Part shown: piece after piece, positions 7,895 through 15,590 of the stretch
Numbering within the stretch: the first letter of the stretch is position 1
How the letters are laid out: each line of letters begins with the position of its first letter
NCBI RefSeq assembly: GCF_013408925.1
Contig: NZ_JACCAB010000001.1
Coordinates: forward strand, 620,001-684,000
DNA: 64,000 bases
DNA from: Pedococcus badiiscoriae
GTDB lineage: Bacteria; Actinomycetota; Actinomycetes; Actinomycetales; Dermatophilaceae
Direction: 5' to 3'
Position numbers and translations under genes: made by a program
Notes under the pieces: model-generated
Databases searched by the model: none
What the model was told of the DNA's origin: nothing
Seen by the model: only the letters and a program-made list of their open reading frames with translations

Positions 7895-9297
7895 CGTGCG
7901 CCCACCTCCTCCAGGTCGCCCTCCGCCTCCCGCTCACCGAGCAGCTGCGCGCGTCCGGCGGTCCCGGTCACCTCGGCGACCCCGGCGATGTCGGCGTCGG
8001 CGGCCACCCCGGCGTGGGGCTCTGCGACGCTCCAGGGAACCCCGAGGGCAGCCGCCGCGGCGACACCCGACCGGGCGCCGTCCTCGTGGAAGCCCCATCC
8101 GTGGTACGCGCCGGCGAAGGCGACCCGGGCCGAGTTGAGCTGCGGCAGACGCCGCTGCGCTGCAACGGATTCCGGCGTGTAGAGCGGGTGTTCATAGCTC
8201 ATCGTGTCGATGACCAGGCTCTGGTCCACGCAGTCCACGCCGTTCAGTGTGACGAGGAAGCGACGATCCGGCACGTCGAGCCGCTGCAGCCGGGTGAGGT
8301 CATAGGTGACCAGCACGCCGGTCCCGCTGACCCCGGCGCGTCGCCAGTAGTTCCACGACGCTCGGGCACCGGAAGACCGGGGCAGGACTGACTCGTCGGT
8401 GTGCAGCTGGGCGATGTTGGTGGAGTAGCGAATTGCCCCGAGGACGTCGCGCTGGTCCTGGGTCGGCTCTGCCAGCATGGCCAGCGCCTGGTGCGGGTGG
8501 GCCGCGATCACGACGGAGTCGAAGGACTCACTGTGACCATGGGCGTCCGTGACGACGACCCCGTCGGCAGTCTCGAGGACGGACCGGACCGGGGTGGACA
8601 GCCGGAGGTCGGCGAGACCCGCGGCCAGCGCCTCGACGTAGCGCTGGGACCCGCCGGTGACGGTCCGCCAGGTCGGCGAACCGAACACGGTGAGCATGCC
8701 GTGGTGGTCGAGGAACTCGAAGAGGTAGCGGGCCGGGTACTCCTGTGACACCGCCGGGTCGCAGGACCAGACCGCGGCCACGACCGGCTCGAGGAAGTGG
8801 CGCGAGAAGTAGGGGCTGAAACCACAGCGCGCGGCGAACGCACCGAGCGTCTCGTCGCGGTCGGCGTCGGTGGCCTCCCGGGCCAGCACCGCTCGCGCCT
8901 CGCGGTGGAACTTCTTCACCTCCGTGAGCATGCGCAGGTAGGCCGGGTCCGTCAGGTTGCGCAGCCGCGGGAAGAGGCCCCTGGCCGCCCGCGCCCCTGC
9001 ATACTCCAGGCCGCTCTCGTCGTCGCGGACGGACATGCTCATGTCCGACTCCTGCGTCGCGATGTCGAGCTCGGCGAAGAGCCGCAGCAGGGTCGGGTAG
9101 GTGCGGTCGTTGTGCACGATGAAACCGGTGTCGACACCGATCGTGCGGCCATGGACCTCCACCTCGTGGGTGTCGGCGTGGCCGCCGAGACGGTCGTCGG
9201 CTTCGTACAGCGTGACCGGACCCTGCGTGCTGAGCACGTGGGCTGCGGCGAGTCCGGCGATCCCGCTGCCGATGACGGCGCGGCGTGGTGCAGGCAT
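7891..9297 (-). CDS. FAD-dependent amine-oxidase-like oxidoreductase (first gene of lipid operon)
   Basis: This 468-residue flavoprotein has an N-terminal Rossmann motif, VIGSGIAGLAAAHVL (residues 7-21), and the acidic end of beta-2 (LYEADDRLGGHADT). It belongs to the NAD(P)-binding/amine oxidoreductase group that travels with DUF1365 and CFA synthases. Related enzymes act as acyl-chain desaturases or reductases in methyl-branched and furan fatty-acid pathways, so oxidation or reduction of the methylated chain is the likely job. I chose the ATG at 9297 because the FAD motif follows at once; the frame stays open upstream without a sensible start. It heads five overlapping genes and is divergent from the B12-dependent regulator. 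Confidence 0.88.
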   Translation of the reverse strand: MPAPRRAVIGSGIAGLAAAHVLSTQGPVTLYEADDRLGGHADTHEVEVHGRTIGVDTGFIVHNDRTYPTLLRLFAELDIATQESDMSMSVRDDESGLEYAGARAARGLFPRLRNLTDPAYLRMLTEVKKFHREARAVLAREATDADRDETLGAFAARCGFSPYFSRHFLEPVVAAVWSCDPAVSQEYPARYLFEFLDHHGMLTVFGSPTWRTVTGGSQRYVEALAAGLADLRLSTPVRSVLETADGVVVTDAHGHSESFDSVVIAAHPHQALAMLAEPTQDQRDVLGAIRYSTNIAQLHTDESVLPRSSGARASWNYWRRAGVSGTGVLVTYDLTRLQRLDVPDRRFLVTLNGVDCVDQSLVIDTMSYEHPLYTPESVAAQRRLPQLNSARVAFAGAYHGWGFHEDGARSGVAAAAALGVPWSVAEPHAGVAADADIAGVAEVTGTAGRAQLLGEREAEGDLEEVGAR

Positions 9298-9582
9298 GGT
9301 GGTCCATCCGTTCTGGGTGACGGGTCGACAGTGGTTCGGTGCGCCCCACCGGATGGATTGGGTCACTGCACCAGCCGCCCGTATGCCGCCCAGCCGACCG
9401 CCGGCTGCGGCAGGACCGGCTGGCTCATGGCCACATCCTGTCAGCAGGCAGAGCCCCACGAGGCGATTGCTGTCCATGGTTTGCCCAAGGATCCGGAGCG
9501 CCGCCCAGCACGCTCCCGGAGCGTCGCCGAGCACCGGTCCCGGACGCTGCTGGATGCCGATCCGGGACGCTGCCCATGAGCG
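9298..9582. promoter_or_regulatory. Divergent control region between lipid operon and MerR-B12 regulator
   Basis: This 285-base gap must hold the promoters for both divergent units. I see no convincing -35/-10 pair and no strong dyad that could be called a MerR-type 19-base-spacer promoter. One copy of the recurrent 9-mer GTATGCCGC lies at 9381-9389. The short palindrome TCCATGGT near 9473 is too weak to call an operator. Confidence 0.4.
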
Positions 9583-10626
9583 ATGTGGGACCCTGCCACC
9601 GTGTACACGATTGGGCACGCCGCTCGACTGACCGGCGTGCCGTCCGCCACCTTGCGCGCCTGGGAACGGCGCTACGGGTTGGTCACGCCGGTCCGTACTG
9701 AGGGCGGCTACCGGCTGTACGACGAGCCTGGACTCCAGCTGCTCCGGGCCATGGGCGCCCTGGTGGCCGCCGGCTGGTCGCCGCGCGAGGCCGCCGAGCA
9801 CCTGCGCGCCGACACCACCGACACCGCGTCGCAGGCCCGGCAGCAGCCGTGGGATGCCTACCTGTCGGCCACGACGGGGGCCGGGAGCGGAGGTGCCGCG
9901 AGCGCAGCGGCGGAGAGCTCTGGGGTCGTCGGGCAGGGCGACGTGCGGAGCACCGGGGCGCCGGGAGGTGGGCCTGATCCGGACGCGCCCGTGGCCGCAG
10001 GAGCCTGGGACGTCACGGCGCTGGCCCGCGGCGCCGCCGAGATGGATCCGGCCGCCGTGGGCGAGGCGGTCGACCGGGCCTTCGCAGCCGGCAGCTTCGA
10101 ACAGGTCGTGGACACCTGGCTGATGCCAGCCCTGCAGATGCTCGGGGACCAGTGGAAGGCCGGGCGGGTCGACGTCGCCGGGGAGCACGTCGTCAGCGCG
10201 ACGCTCCACCGGCGGCTGGGGGCAGCCATGGAGGCGGTGTCGACTGCACCGCGCGGGCCGCGGGTGACCGTCGGCCTGGCCCGCGGGTCACACCACGAGC
10301 TCGGCATCCTGGCGTTCTCGGTGGTCCTGCGGCGGGCGGGCGTCGACGTCGTGTACCTCGGCGCCGACCTGCCTGCGCAGCACTGGGTCGCCGTGGTCGA
10401 GCACCACGAGCCGGCCGTCGTGGTCCTCGGGGTCCCCACGGCAGCCGACGTGCTGCCCGCGCGCGAGACCGTGGCGGCGCTGCGCGCGGCCCGGCCGCGG
10501 CTCACCGTGCACGTCGGCGGGGGCGCGCAGTTCGAGGTGGGTCAGGGCACCGTCCCCCTGGGCCACGCCGTGGCCGCGGCCGCTCACCGCCTCGCCGAGG
10601 GATTGCGTACGGCCGACGCCGACTGA
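9583..10626 (+). CDS. MerR-family regulator with cobalamin-binding domain (CarH/LitR-like photoreceptor)
   Basis: This 347-residue protein has an N-terminal MerR helix-turn-helix (YTIGHAARLTGVPSATLRAWERRYG, residues 8-32, described here by its ends YTIGHAARL and RAWERRYG). A variable Ala/Gly-rich linker spans about 85-140. The C-terminus is a helical-bundle plus B12-binding Rossmann pair. Trp191 and Glu201-His202 form the Wx9EH motif that caps adenosylcobalamin in CarH. His238 in HHELG fits the lower axial ligand of the usual E/D-x-H-x-x-G box, although the acidic residue is Ser236 here. CarH/LitR proteins repress in the dark and release DNA when light breaks the Co-C bond. It is divergent from the lipid operon. 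GTG at 9601 is an alternative start. Confidence 0.88.
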   Translation: MWDPATVYTIGHAARLTGVPSATLRAWERRYGLVTPVRTEGGYRLYDEPGLQLLRAMGALVAAGWSPREAAEHLRADTTDTASQARQQPWDAYLSATTGAGSGGAASAAAESSGVVGQGDVRSTGAPGGGPDPDAPVAAGAWDVTALARGAAEMDPAAVGEAVDRAFAAGSFEQVVDTWLMPALQMLGDQWKAGRVDVAGEHVVSATLHRRLGAAMEAVSTAPRGPRVTVGLARGSHHELGILAFSVVLRRAGVDVVYLGADLPAQHWVAVVEHHEPAVVVLGVPTAADVLPARETVAALRAARPRLTVHVGGGAQFEVGQGTVPLGHAVAAAAHRLAEGLRTADAD

Positions 10627-10803
10627 CACGGCGGCCCATCCGGCAGAGCACGCAGAAATTTCGTCTCTTGGCGGGACCCATCCGTCTGACGACCGGCATC
10701 GAATGTGAGGTGGGTCACGTCAGCGACGAGGTGATGCCCCCGCTGGCCTGGCCGCCCGCACGCGTGGGTTCAGGGTGCCCGCGCCCTCTGAAGGAGTCAG
10801 CAC

Positions 10804-11064
10804 ATGAGCGATACATCCCGGCGGATCTTCCTGGCTGCGGCCGGGTCGAGCGCCGCAGCTGCAGCGGCTGTCGCAGCCGCACCTGGGGCGCTGGCCGCCC
10901 CCCACGCCTCCAGCCCGGACGCAGCGAAGCCGGACGGCCAGCCACTGGTCGCCTACATCGACGACGTGACGACGGGTCGCGTGGCCATCCTGTTCGGTGA
11001 GGACGAGGTGGTCGTGCAGGACGCCGACCTGGTCCGCCGCCTCACCCGGGCCGCGAGGAGGTGA
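10804..11064 (+). CDS. Small twin-arginine signal-peptide protein
   Basis: This 86-residue protein is mostly a Tat-type signal peptide. SRRIFLAAA at residues 5-13 fits the S/T-R-R-x-F-L-K pattern. A long alanine-rich hydrophobic core follows, with a likely cleavage site near ALAAPHA (about residue 36). The mature part has only about 50 residues, predicted as small beta strands (PLVAYIDDVTTGRVAILFGEDEVVVQ), with no cysteine or known domain. Its stop codon lies within the AGGAGGTGA ribosome site of the DUF4331 gene 3 bases downstream, so the two are tightly coupled. It could be an export or maturation partner for that protein. Confidence 0.75.
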   Translation: MSDTSRRIFLAAAGSSAAAAAAVAAAPGALAAPHASSPDAAKPDGQPLVAYIDDVTTGRVAILFGEDEVVVQDADLVRRLTRAARR

Positions 11065-11067
11065 CCC

Positions 11068-12450
11068 ATGTCCTCTCACCGCGAGGCTCCGGAGGTCTCC
11101 AAGGACCCGGTGGCCGACAACACCGACGTCTACGCCTTCGTCAGCCCTGACAAGCCCGACACGGTCACCCTGCTCGCCAACTTCATCCCGTTCCAGAACC
11201 CCCAGGGCGGGCCGAACTTCTACGAGTTCGGGGACGAGGTGCTCTACGAGATCCACGTGAGCAACCGGGGCGACGCCAGACCCGACGTGACGTACCAGTT
11301 CCGGTTCCGCACCAAGGTCCGCAACGACTCCACCTTCCTCTACAACACCGGTCCGATCGACTCGATCGACTCCCCGGCCTGGAACCGTCCGCAGTCGTAC
11401 TCCGTGACCCGGGTGGCGCGCGGCGACCGAGCCCGGCTGCTGGCGAGCCACCTTGCCTGTCCCCCGGTCAACATCGGCCCGCGGAGCACCCCGAGCTACA
11501 CCGCACTGGCCAGTCAGGCGGTGCACTCGATCCAGGGTGGCCGCACCGTGTTCGCGGGACAACGCGCCGAGGGCTTCCACGTCGACCTCGGGAGCATCTT
11601 CGACCTCGGCACGCTGCGGCCCTTCCAGATGCTGCACCTCATCCCGTCTGCGGCTGCCGTGGGCGTGAACGGCACCCAGGGCCTCAACGTCCACAGCATC
11701 GCGCTCCAGGTCCCGATCTCCGACCTCACCCGCCGGGGCACGACGCCGACGGACCCGCTCGACCCCGGCTCGGTCATCGGAGTCTGGGCCACGGCGAGCC
11801 GGCAGAAGTCGCGGATCTGGGACGCCGAGCGAGGAAGCCACTCCTGGCGCGGGCCGTACAGCCAGGTCTCCCGCCTGGGGAACCCGCTGTTCAACGAGGT
11901 CATCACCCCGATGGCCAAGAAGGACCGCTGGAACTCCAGCGCGCCCCACGACGACTCCCACTACGCGAGCTACGTCGCCAGACCTGAGCTGGCACGCCTG
12001 CTGCCTGCCCTCTATCCGGGAGTGTTCCCGCACCTGGCGGCGTACACCAAGGACCGGGCCGACCTGCTCGCCATCCTGCTCACCGGCATCCCGAAGGGCG
12101 TCGTGCCCGGCTTCCAGAACTACACCGGAAGCACCCAGGCCGACATGCTTCGGCTCAACGTGGCGGTGCCCCCGACCACGACCAACCCCAACCCGATCGG
12201 CCTCGTCGCGGGTGACGCGGCCGGCTTCCCCAACGGCCGGCGGGTGATCGACGACGTCGTGACGATCGAGCTGCGGGCGGTGGCCGGTGCCACGATCCCG
12301 CTGGTCGACCCGACCTTCGTCCCGGACGGGGCGGCAAGTGTCGTCACCGACGGGACCTCCAACACGAACGCGGCATATCTCGACGCGTTCCCCTACCTCG
12401 GCCACCCGGCCGGGGGGTACCAGACCACTCCCGGGACCCCCGGGGGCTGA
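11068..12450 (+). CDS. DUF4331 protein
   Basis: This 460-residue protein carries the DUF4331 signature at its N-terminus (SSHREAPEVSKDPVADNTDV, then YAFVSPD). It also has the conserved FPNGRRVIDDVVTIELRA block near residues 390-408 and a C-terminal FPYLGHPAGGY. The function of the family is unknown; many members are secreted and repeat-like in metal-rich or aquatic bacteria. This copy has no signal peptide, since the family motif begins at residue 2, while the gene just upstream encodes a Tat signal protein. The ribosome site AGGAGGTGA is near-perfect. A His-rich protein gene follows 94 bases downstream. Confidence 0.88.
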   Translation: MSSHREAPEVSKDPVADNTDVYAFVSPDKPDTVTLLANFIPFQNPQGGPNFYEFGDEVLYEIHVSNRGDARPDVTYQFRFRTKVRNDSTFLYNTGPIDSIDSPAWNRPQSYSVTRVARGDRARLLASHLACPPVNIGPRSTPSYTALASQAVHSIQGGRTVFAGQRAEGFHVDLGSIFDLGTLRPFQMLHLIPSAAAVGVNGTQGLNVHSIALQVPISDLTRRGTTPTDPLDPGSVIGVWATASRQKSRIWDAERGSHSWRGPYSQVSRLGNPLFNEVITPMAKKDRWNSSAPHDDSHYASYVARPELARLLPALYPGVFPHLAAYTKDRADLLAILLTGIPKGVVPGFQNYTGSTQADMLRLNVAVPPTTTNPNPIGLVAGDAAGFPNGRRVIDDVVTIELRAVAGATIPLVDPTFVPDGAASVVTDGTSNTNAAYLDAFPYLGHPAGGYQTTPGTPGG

Positions 12451-12544
12451 GAGCGTCGTGGCGGCGCCCGGGGACCACCAGCCGGGTGCCGCCACGGCCC
12501 GCCACGGCCCGCGACAGCAGCAACGAACCAGCAAGGAGGCCGCC

Positions 12545-12976
12545 ATGGGCGGCAACAGCGAGAACCCGTATGCCGGTCAGGGACCGGTCCTGCTCGACAT
12601 CGGCGGGGACGTGGGCGCCCTCGTGGTGGTCATGCCGACGGACACCGAAGGGCTCGAGGTGGAGCTCCGCCCGGTCGGTGCCACGCATGGCCACACGCAC
12701 TCGCACGCCCACTCCCATGACCATTCGCACGACCACTCCAGGGGCCACTCCCAGGACCACTCGCACGGTGGCGGGGACAGGCACCTACACGCCCACCCGG
12801 CATACCCTCACGTCGCGGTGGTCGCGCGACCCGAGGGCGATGGCGTGATCCACACCCTCGTCTACCCGTCGGTGGCCGAAGGCGAGTACGAGCTGTTCGT
12901 CCTGCCGGACGGACCGGTCGCCATGACGGCATCGGTCCTGGGCGGCCGGATCACGCGCAACCGCTGGCCCGCCTAG
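12545..12976 (+). CDS. Histidine-rich protein, probable metal binder
   Basis: This 143-residue protein begins at the ATG at 12545, just after AAGGAGG, so the start is well supported. Residues 1-45 and 86-143 look like two halves of a beta-rich domain (PVLLDIGGDVGALVVVMP and YELFVLPDGPVAMTASVLGG). They are joined by a linker at about 48-84 with 15 histidines, mostly HxH with Ser/Asp spacers. Such stretches bind Ni, Zn, Cu or Co. There is no signal peptide, so it is probably cytoplasmic. Its place after the Tat/DUF4331 pair suggests metal storage or delivery for that pair, which is inference. Confidence 0.75.
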   Translation: MGGNSENPYAGQGPVLLDIGGDVGALVVVMPTDTEGLEVELRPVGATHGHTHSHAHSHDHSHDHSRGHSQDHSHGGGDRHLHAHPAYPHVAVVARPEGDGVIHTLVYPSVAEGEYELFVLPDGPVAMTASVLGGRITRNRWPA

Positions 12977-12993
12977 CGACGCGGCGCCCGCGG

Positions 12994-15264
12994 CTACTGA
13001 GTGGCCGACAGCTCCGTCGTGGAGAAGAGGTCGAGCGTCGGGACGGGCGCAGCCACGGCCACAGCGCCGGACGGCCCAGCGGCCGTGACGGTGGAACCGC
13101 CCACGACAGGTTCGTCGACCACACGGTCCGCACCGTCGGCGGCTCCGAGCTCCTCGCTGAGGGCGTCGACGAGCAGTGCCACGAGAGCCTCGAGCTGCAC
13201 GTCCGCCGACGAGCCCACCTCGTCGTCGGAACCGTCGAGGGCCCGGGCAGCCAGCCCGGCCTTGCTGTCGATGAGCTGGGCGATCTTGGCATCGATGGTC
13301 TGGGCGGCGATGATGCGCCAGGCCGTGACCGGCTCGTCCTGGCCGATGCGGTGGACGCGGTCGATCGCCTGGGTCTGCTCCGCCGCCGTCCAGGACAGCT
13401 CGGCCAGCACGACGTTCGAGGCGACCTGCAGGTTGATGCCGACGCCGGCGGCGGTCAACGAGCAGACGACGATCGCGACGTCGGGGTCGTTGACGAAGGC
13501 GTCGATGTTCGCCTTGCGCACCTTGGCGCTCTGGTCGCCGCGGATCGAGGCGTACCTGACACCGCGCCTGGCGAAGGTCTCCTCCGCGACGTCCATGACG
13601 TCGATGTGCTTGGCGAAGAACACGACCTTGCCGACGCTGCGCGCCAGCTGTCCGGCGTAGTCGGCGGCCAGTCCGGCCTTGGCCTGGCCGATCTGCCGCA
13701 TGACGGTGAACACGTTGTCGCCGGACTTGGCCTTGCTCCCCTCCTCGCGCTCCCAGGTCGCGACCCGGCGCACCAGGTCGTGGTCGATCCCTTCGACGAC
13801 GACTCCGGACGTGCGGGCAGCGAGCGCCGCGTGGTACCGCTTGACCAGGCGCCGCGCCAGCTCCTGCTCCGCGGCCCGGATGGACCGGCCGGCGTCGTCG
13901 TCGAGCTCGACGGGCAGGTCCGCCACACGCCGGGCGGGGATGTCGGCGGCGACGTCGACCTTGCGGCGACGGACGATGCCGAGGTCGATGACGCTCGCCC
14001 TGGCCGCCGCGTAGAACCCGGAGTCCGCGGGGGTCAGGCCGGTCTCCTCGAGCGCGGCCATGAGGGCGTGGCGGGGCTTCTTCTCCTCGATCCAGCCCAG
14101 GAACTGCCAGATCGCGCGGAAGTCCTCGATGTCGTTGATCAGCGGGGTGCCCGTGAGCGCCATGAGCAACGGGTTGGGGGTGCGCGAGCGGATCCGCTCG
14201 GCGAGCTGCAGGACGTGCTGCGAGCGCTGCGAGGTCTTGTTCTTGATGAAGTGCGCCTCGTCGACGACCATCCCGCGGAAGCCGAGGTCACCGAGCCACC
14301 CGACGTGGCGGTCGAGGACCTCGTAGTTGACCACGACGATGTCGGCGAAGCCGTCGATGGTGTCCCCGTTGCCGTGGATGACCGTCGCGGGGTGACTCGG
14401 GGTCCACAGCTCGGCCTCGTGGGCCCAGTTGGCCTTGACCACGTTGGGGACGACGACCAGGAGCGGGTAGGCGTTCGCGGCCTGGGCGGCGAGCAGCGCC
14501 TGCGCGGTCTTGCCCAGACCCGGCTCGTCCGCGAGGAGGAAGCTCCGGTGGCCGGCCGCGGCGGCAGCGACGACCTGCCCCTGGTGGTGCATCAGCTGGA
14601 GCTCACCGGCCCCGCGCAGGACGTGGTCCGGCTCGGGCAGGTCCATGCAGGACGAGTCGCCGCCGTACTCGAAGGCCCTGAAGAGGGGTCCGAGCAGCTC
14701 CCAGCTGGCCAGTCGGCCCGTGGTCGGCCGGCGCGTGGCGACCGCGCTGAAGTCGGGGGCGAGGAAGGGGTTGGCGAGCTGGCGGGCGACGACGGACTGG
14801 GGCACGGCGCGCCGCTCCGGCGGGGCCGTCGTGGCTGTGGGGTCGGCCTCCTCGACCACCTCGGGCTCCGGCTCGGCACCGGCGGCGCGCAACATGTCAC
14901 GGCGCAGGCCGGCTGCCGCGCCGCTGACGACGGCATCCTCGGCCAGCAGGGCGAGCAGCGAGGTGTCGCGCGCTGCGGTCTTGGCCAGGATCGTCGCGAC
15001 GCCGTCGAGCCGCTTGAGCTGCGCCTCGCGCTCGGCGGGGGTGACGGTGGGGTCGGCCTTGACCCGCGCCCGCTCCTCGCGCACCAGCAGGGCGATGACC
15101 TGGAACTTGACCCGTCCCGCGGGCTTGACGCGTCCGCGCTGCGCGTCCGTCTCCACCTCGCGCACAGCCCGCGCGAGGACCGGGATGATCCCCTCGTTGT
15201 CGAGGGGACGACCACGCCGCTGGGTGCGCTGGCCGCCGGACTGGCGCTGGCCTCGTTGAGCCAA
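12994..15264 (-). CDS. SNF2-type DEAD/DEAH-box helicase
   Basis: This 756-residue ATP-dependent DNA translocase has the SNF2 motif series in order: motif I DEPGLGKTAQALLAA, motif II VVDEAHFIKN, motif III LTGTPLIND, then after a spacer VVCSLTAAGVGINLQ (motif V) and QAIDRVHRIGQ (motif VI). The N-terminal about 190 residues are charged and specific to this group. I prefer TTG at 15264 as the start because AGGAGG lies five bases before it; the open frame runs 59 codons further with poor coding character. It stands alone, converging on the His-rich gene, so it is probably a housekeeping remodelling or repair helicase rather than part of a defence operon. Confidence 0.88.
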   Translation of the reverse strand: MAQRGQRQSGGQRTQRRGRPLDNEGIIPVLARAVREVETDAQRGRVKPAGRVKFQVIALLVREERARVKADPTVTPAEREAQLKRLDGVATILAKTAARDTSLLALLAEDAVVSGAAAGLRRDMLRAAGAEPEPEVVEEADPTATTAPPERRAVPQSVVARQLANPFLAPDFSAVATRRPTTGRLASWELLGPLFRAFEYGGDSSCMDLPEPDHVLRGAGELQLMHHQGQVVAAAAAGHRSFLLADEPGLGKTAQALLAAQAANAYPLLVVVPNVVKANWAHEAELWTPSHPATVIHGNGDTIDGFADIVVVNYEVLDRHVGWLGDLGFRGMVVDEAHFIKNKTSQRSQHVLQLAERIRSRTPNPLLMALTGTPLINDIEDFRAIWQFLGWIEEKKPRHALMAALEETGLTPADSGFYAAARASVIDLGIVRRRKVDVAADIPARRVADLPVELDDDAGRSIRAAEQELARRLVKRYHAALAARTSGVVVEGIDHDLVRRVATWEREEGSKAKSGDNVFTVMRQIGQAKAGLAADYAGQLARSVGKVVFFAKHIDVMDVAEETFARRGVRYASIRGDQSAKVRKANIDAFVNDPDVAIVVCSLTAAGVGINLQVASNVVLAELSWTAAEQTQAIDRVHRIGQDEPVTAWRIIAAQTIDAKIAQLIDSKAGLAARALDGSDDEVGSSADVQLEALVALLVDALSEELGAADGADRVVDEPVVGGSTVTAAGPSGAVAVAAPVPTLDLFSTTELSATQ

Positions 15265-15545
15265 GAACTCCTCCTCAGGATGCCCGCGGTCGAGCGGGCC
15301 GGGCGGAACGACGGTGCCGCGCAGTCGCGCGGCCGGGCGGTATGGGACGCCGAGCCGCCCAGGCCCGAAGGACCGTGCGCTCCGCGATCCCGCAGTGCTG
15401 GGACAGCTGGGCGGGCCAACCCCGACGTCTCGCCCACGCATGCAGCCGACGACCAGGGCTCGAGGTCCGCACGGCTTCGAGGAGTCGTCACCGGTGGTGC
15501 GGCACGGCCTGGGGCCGGTTCATCCGATACTACCTCTGCGGCGCG

Positions 15546-15551
15546 TACGAT
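15546..15551 (+). promoter_or_regulatory. -10 element for leaderless transcript ahead of the CDF transporter
   Basis: TACGAT fits the TANNNT -10 consensus and ends exactly six bases before the ATG at 15558, which is the geometry of leaderless transcripts in actinobacteria. No good -35 hexamer is visible at the standard distance. The rest of the gap 15265-15545 lies between divergent genes and shows nothing else I can support. Confidence 0.5.
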
Positions 15552-15557
15552 CGGGAC

Positions 15558-15590
15558 ATGCGCTGCGTGAAGCATGGCGTGGCGCCGTGA
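15558..15590 (+). CDS. Possible 10-codon leader peptide MRCVKHGVAP
   Basis: The ATG at 15558 opens a short frame encoding MRCVKHGVAP. Its TGA overlaps the GTG start of the cation transporter (GTGA at 15587-15590). The candidate -10 box just upstream would start the message at or next to this ATG. The transporter GTG has no clear ribosome site of its own, so its translation may depend on ribosomes finishing this peptide. The peptide contains one Cys and one His, which could matter for metal or amino-acid sensing. This is a prediction from geometry only. Confidence 0.4.
   Translation: MRCVKHGVAP

Noticed and set aside
13351..15570. A 739-codon open frame opposite the SNF2 helicase, and similar long antisense frames such as 42012-44627 and 19-1116
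   Set aside because: They mirror the third-position GC bias of the real genes on the other strand, have no recognisable motifs, and overlap well-supported coding sequences completely.
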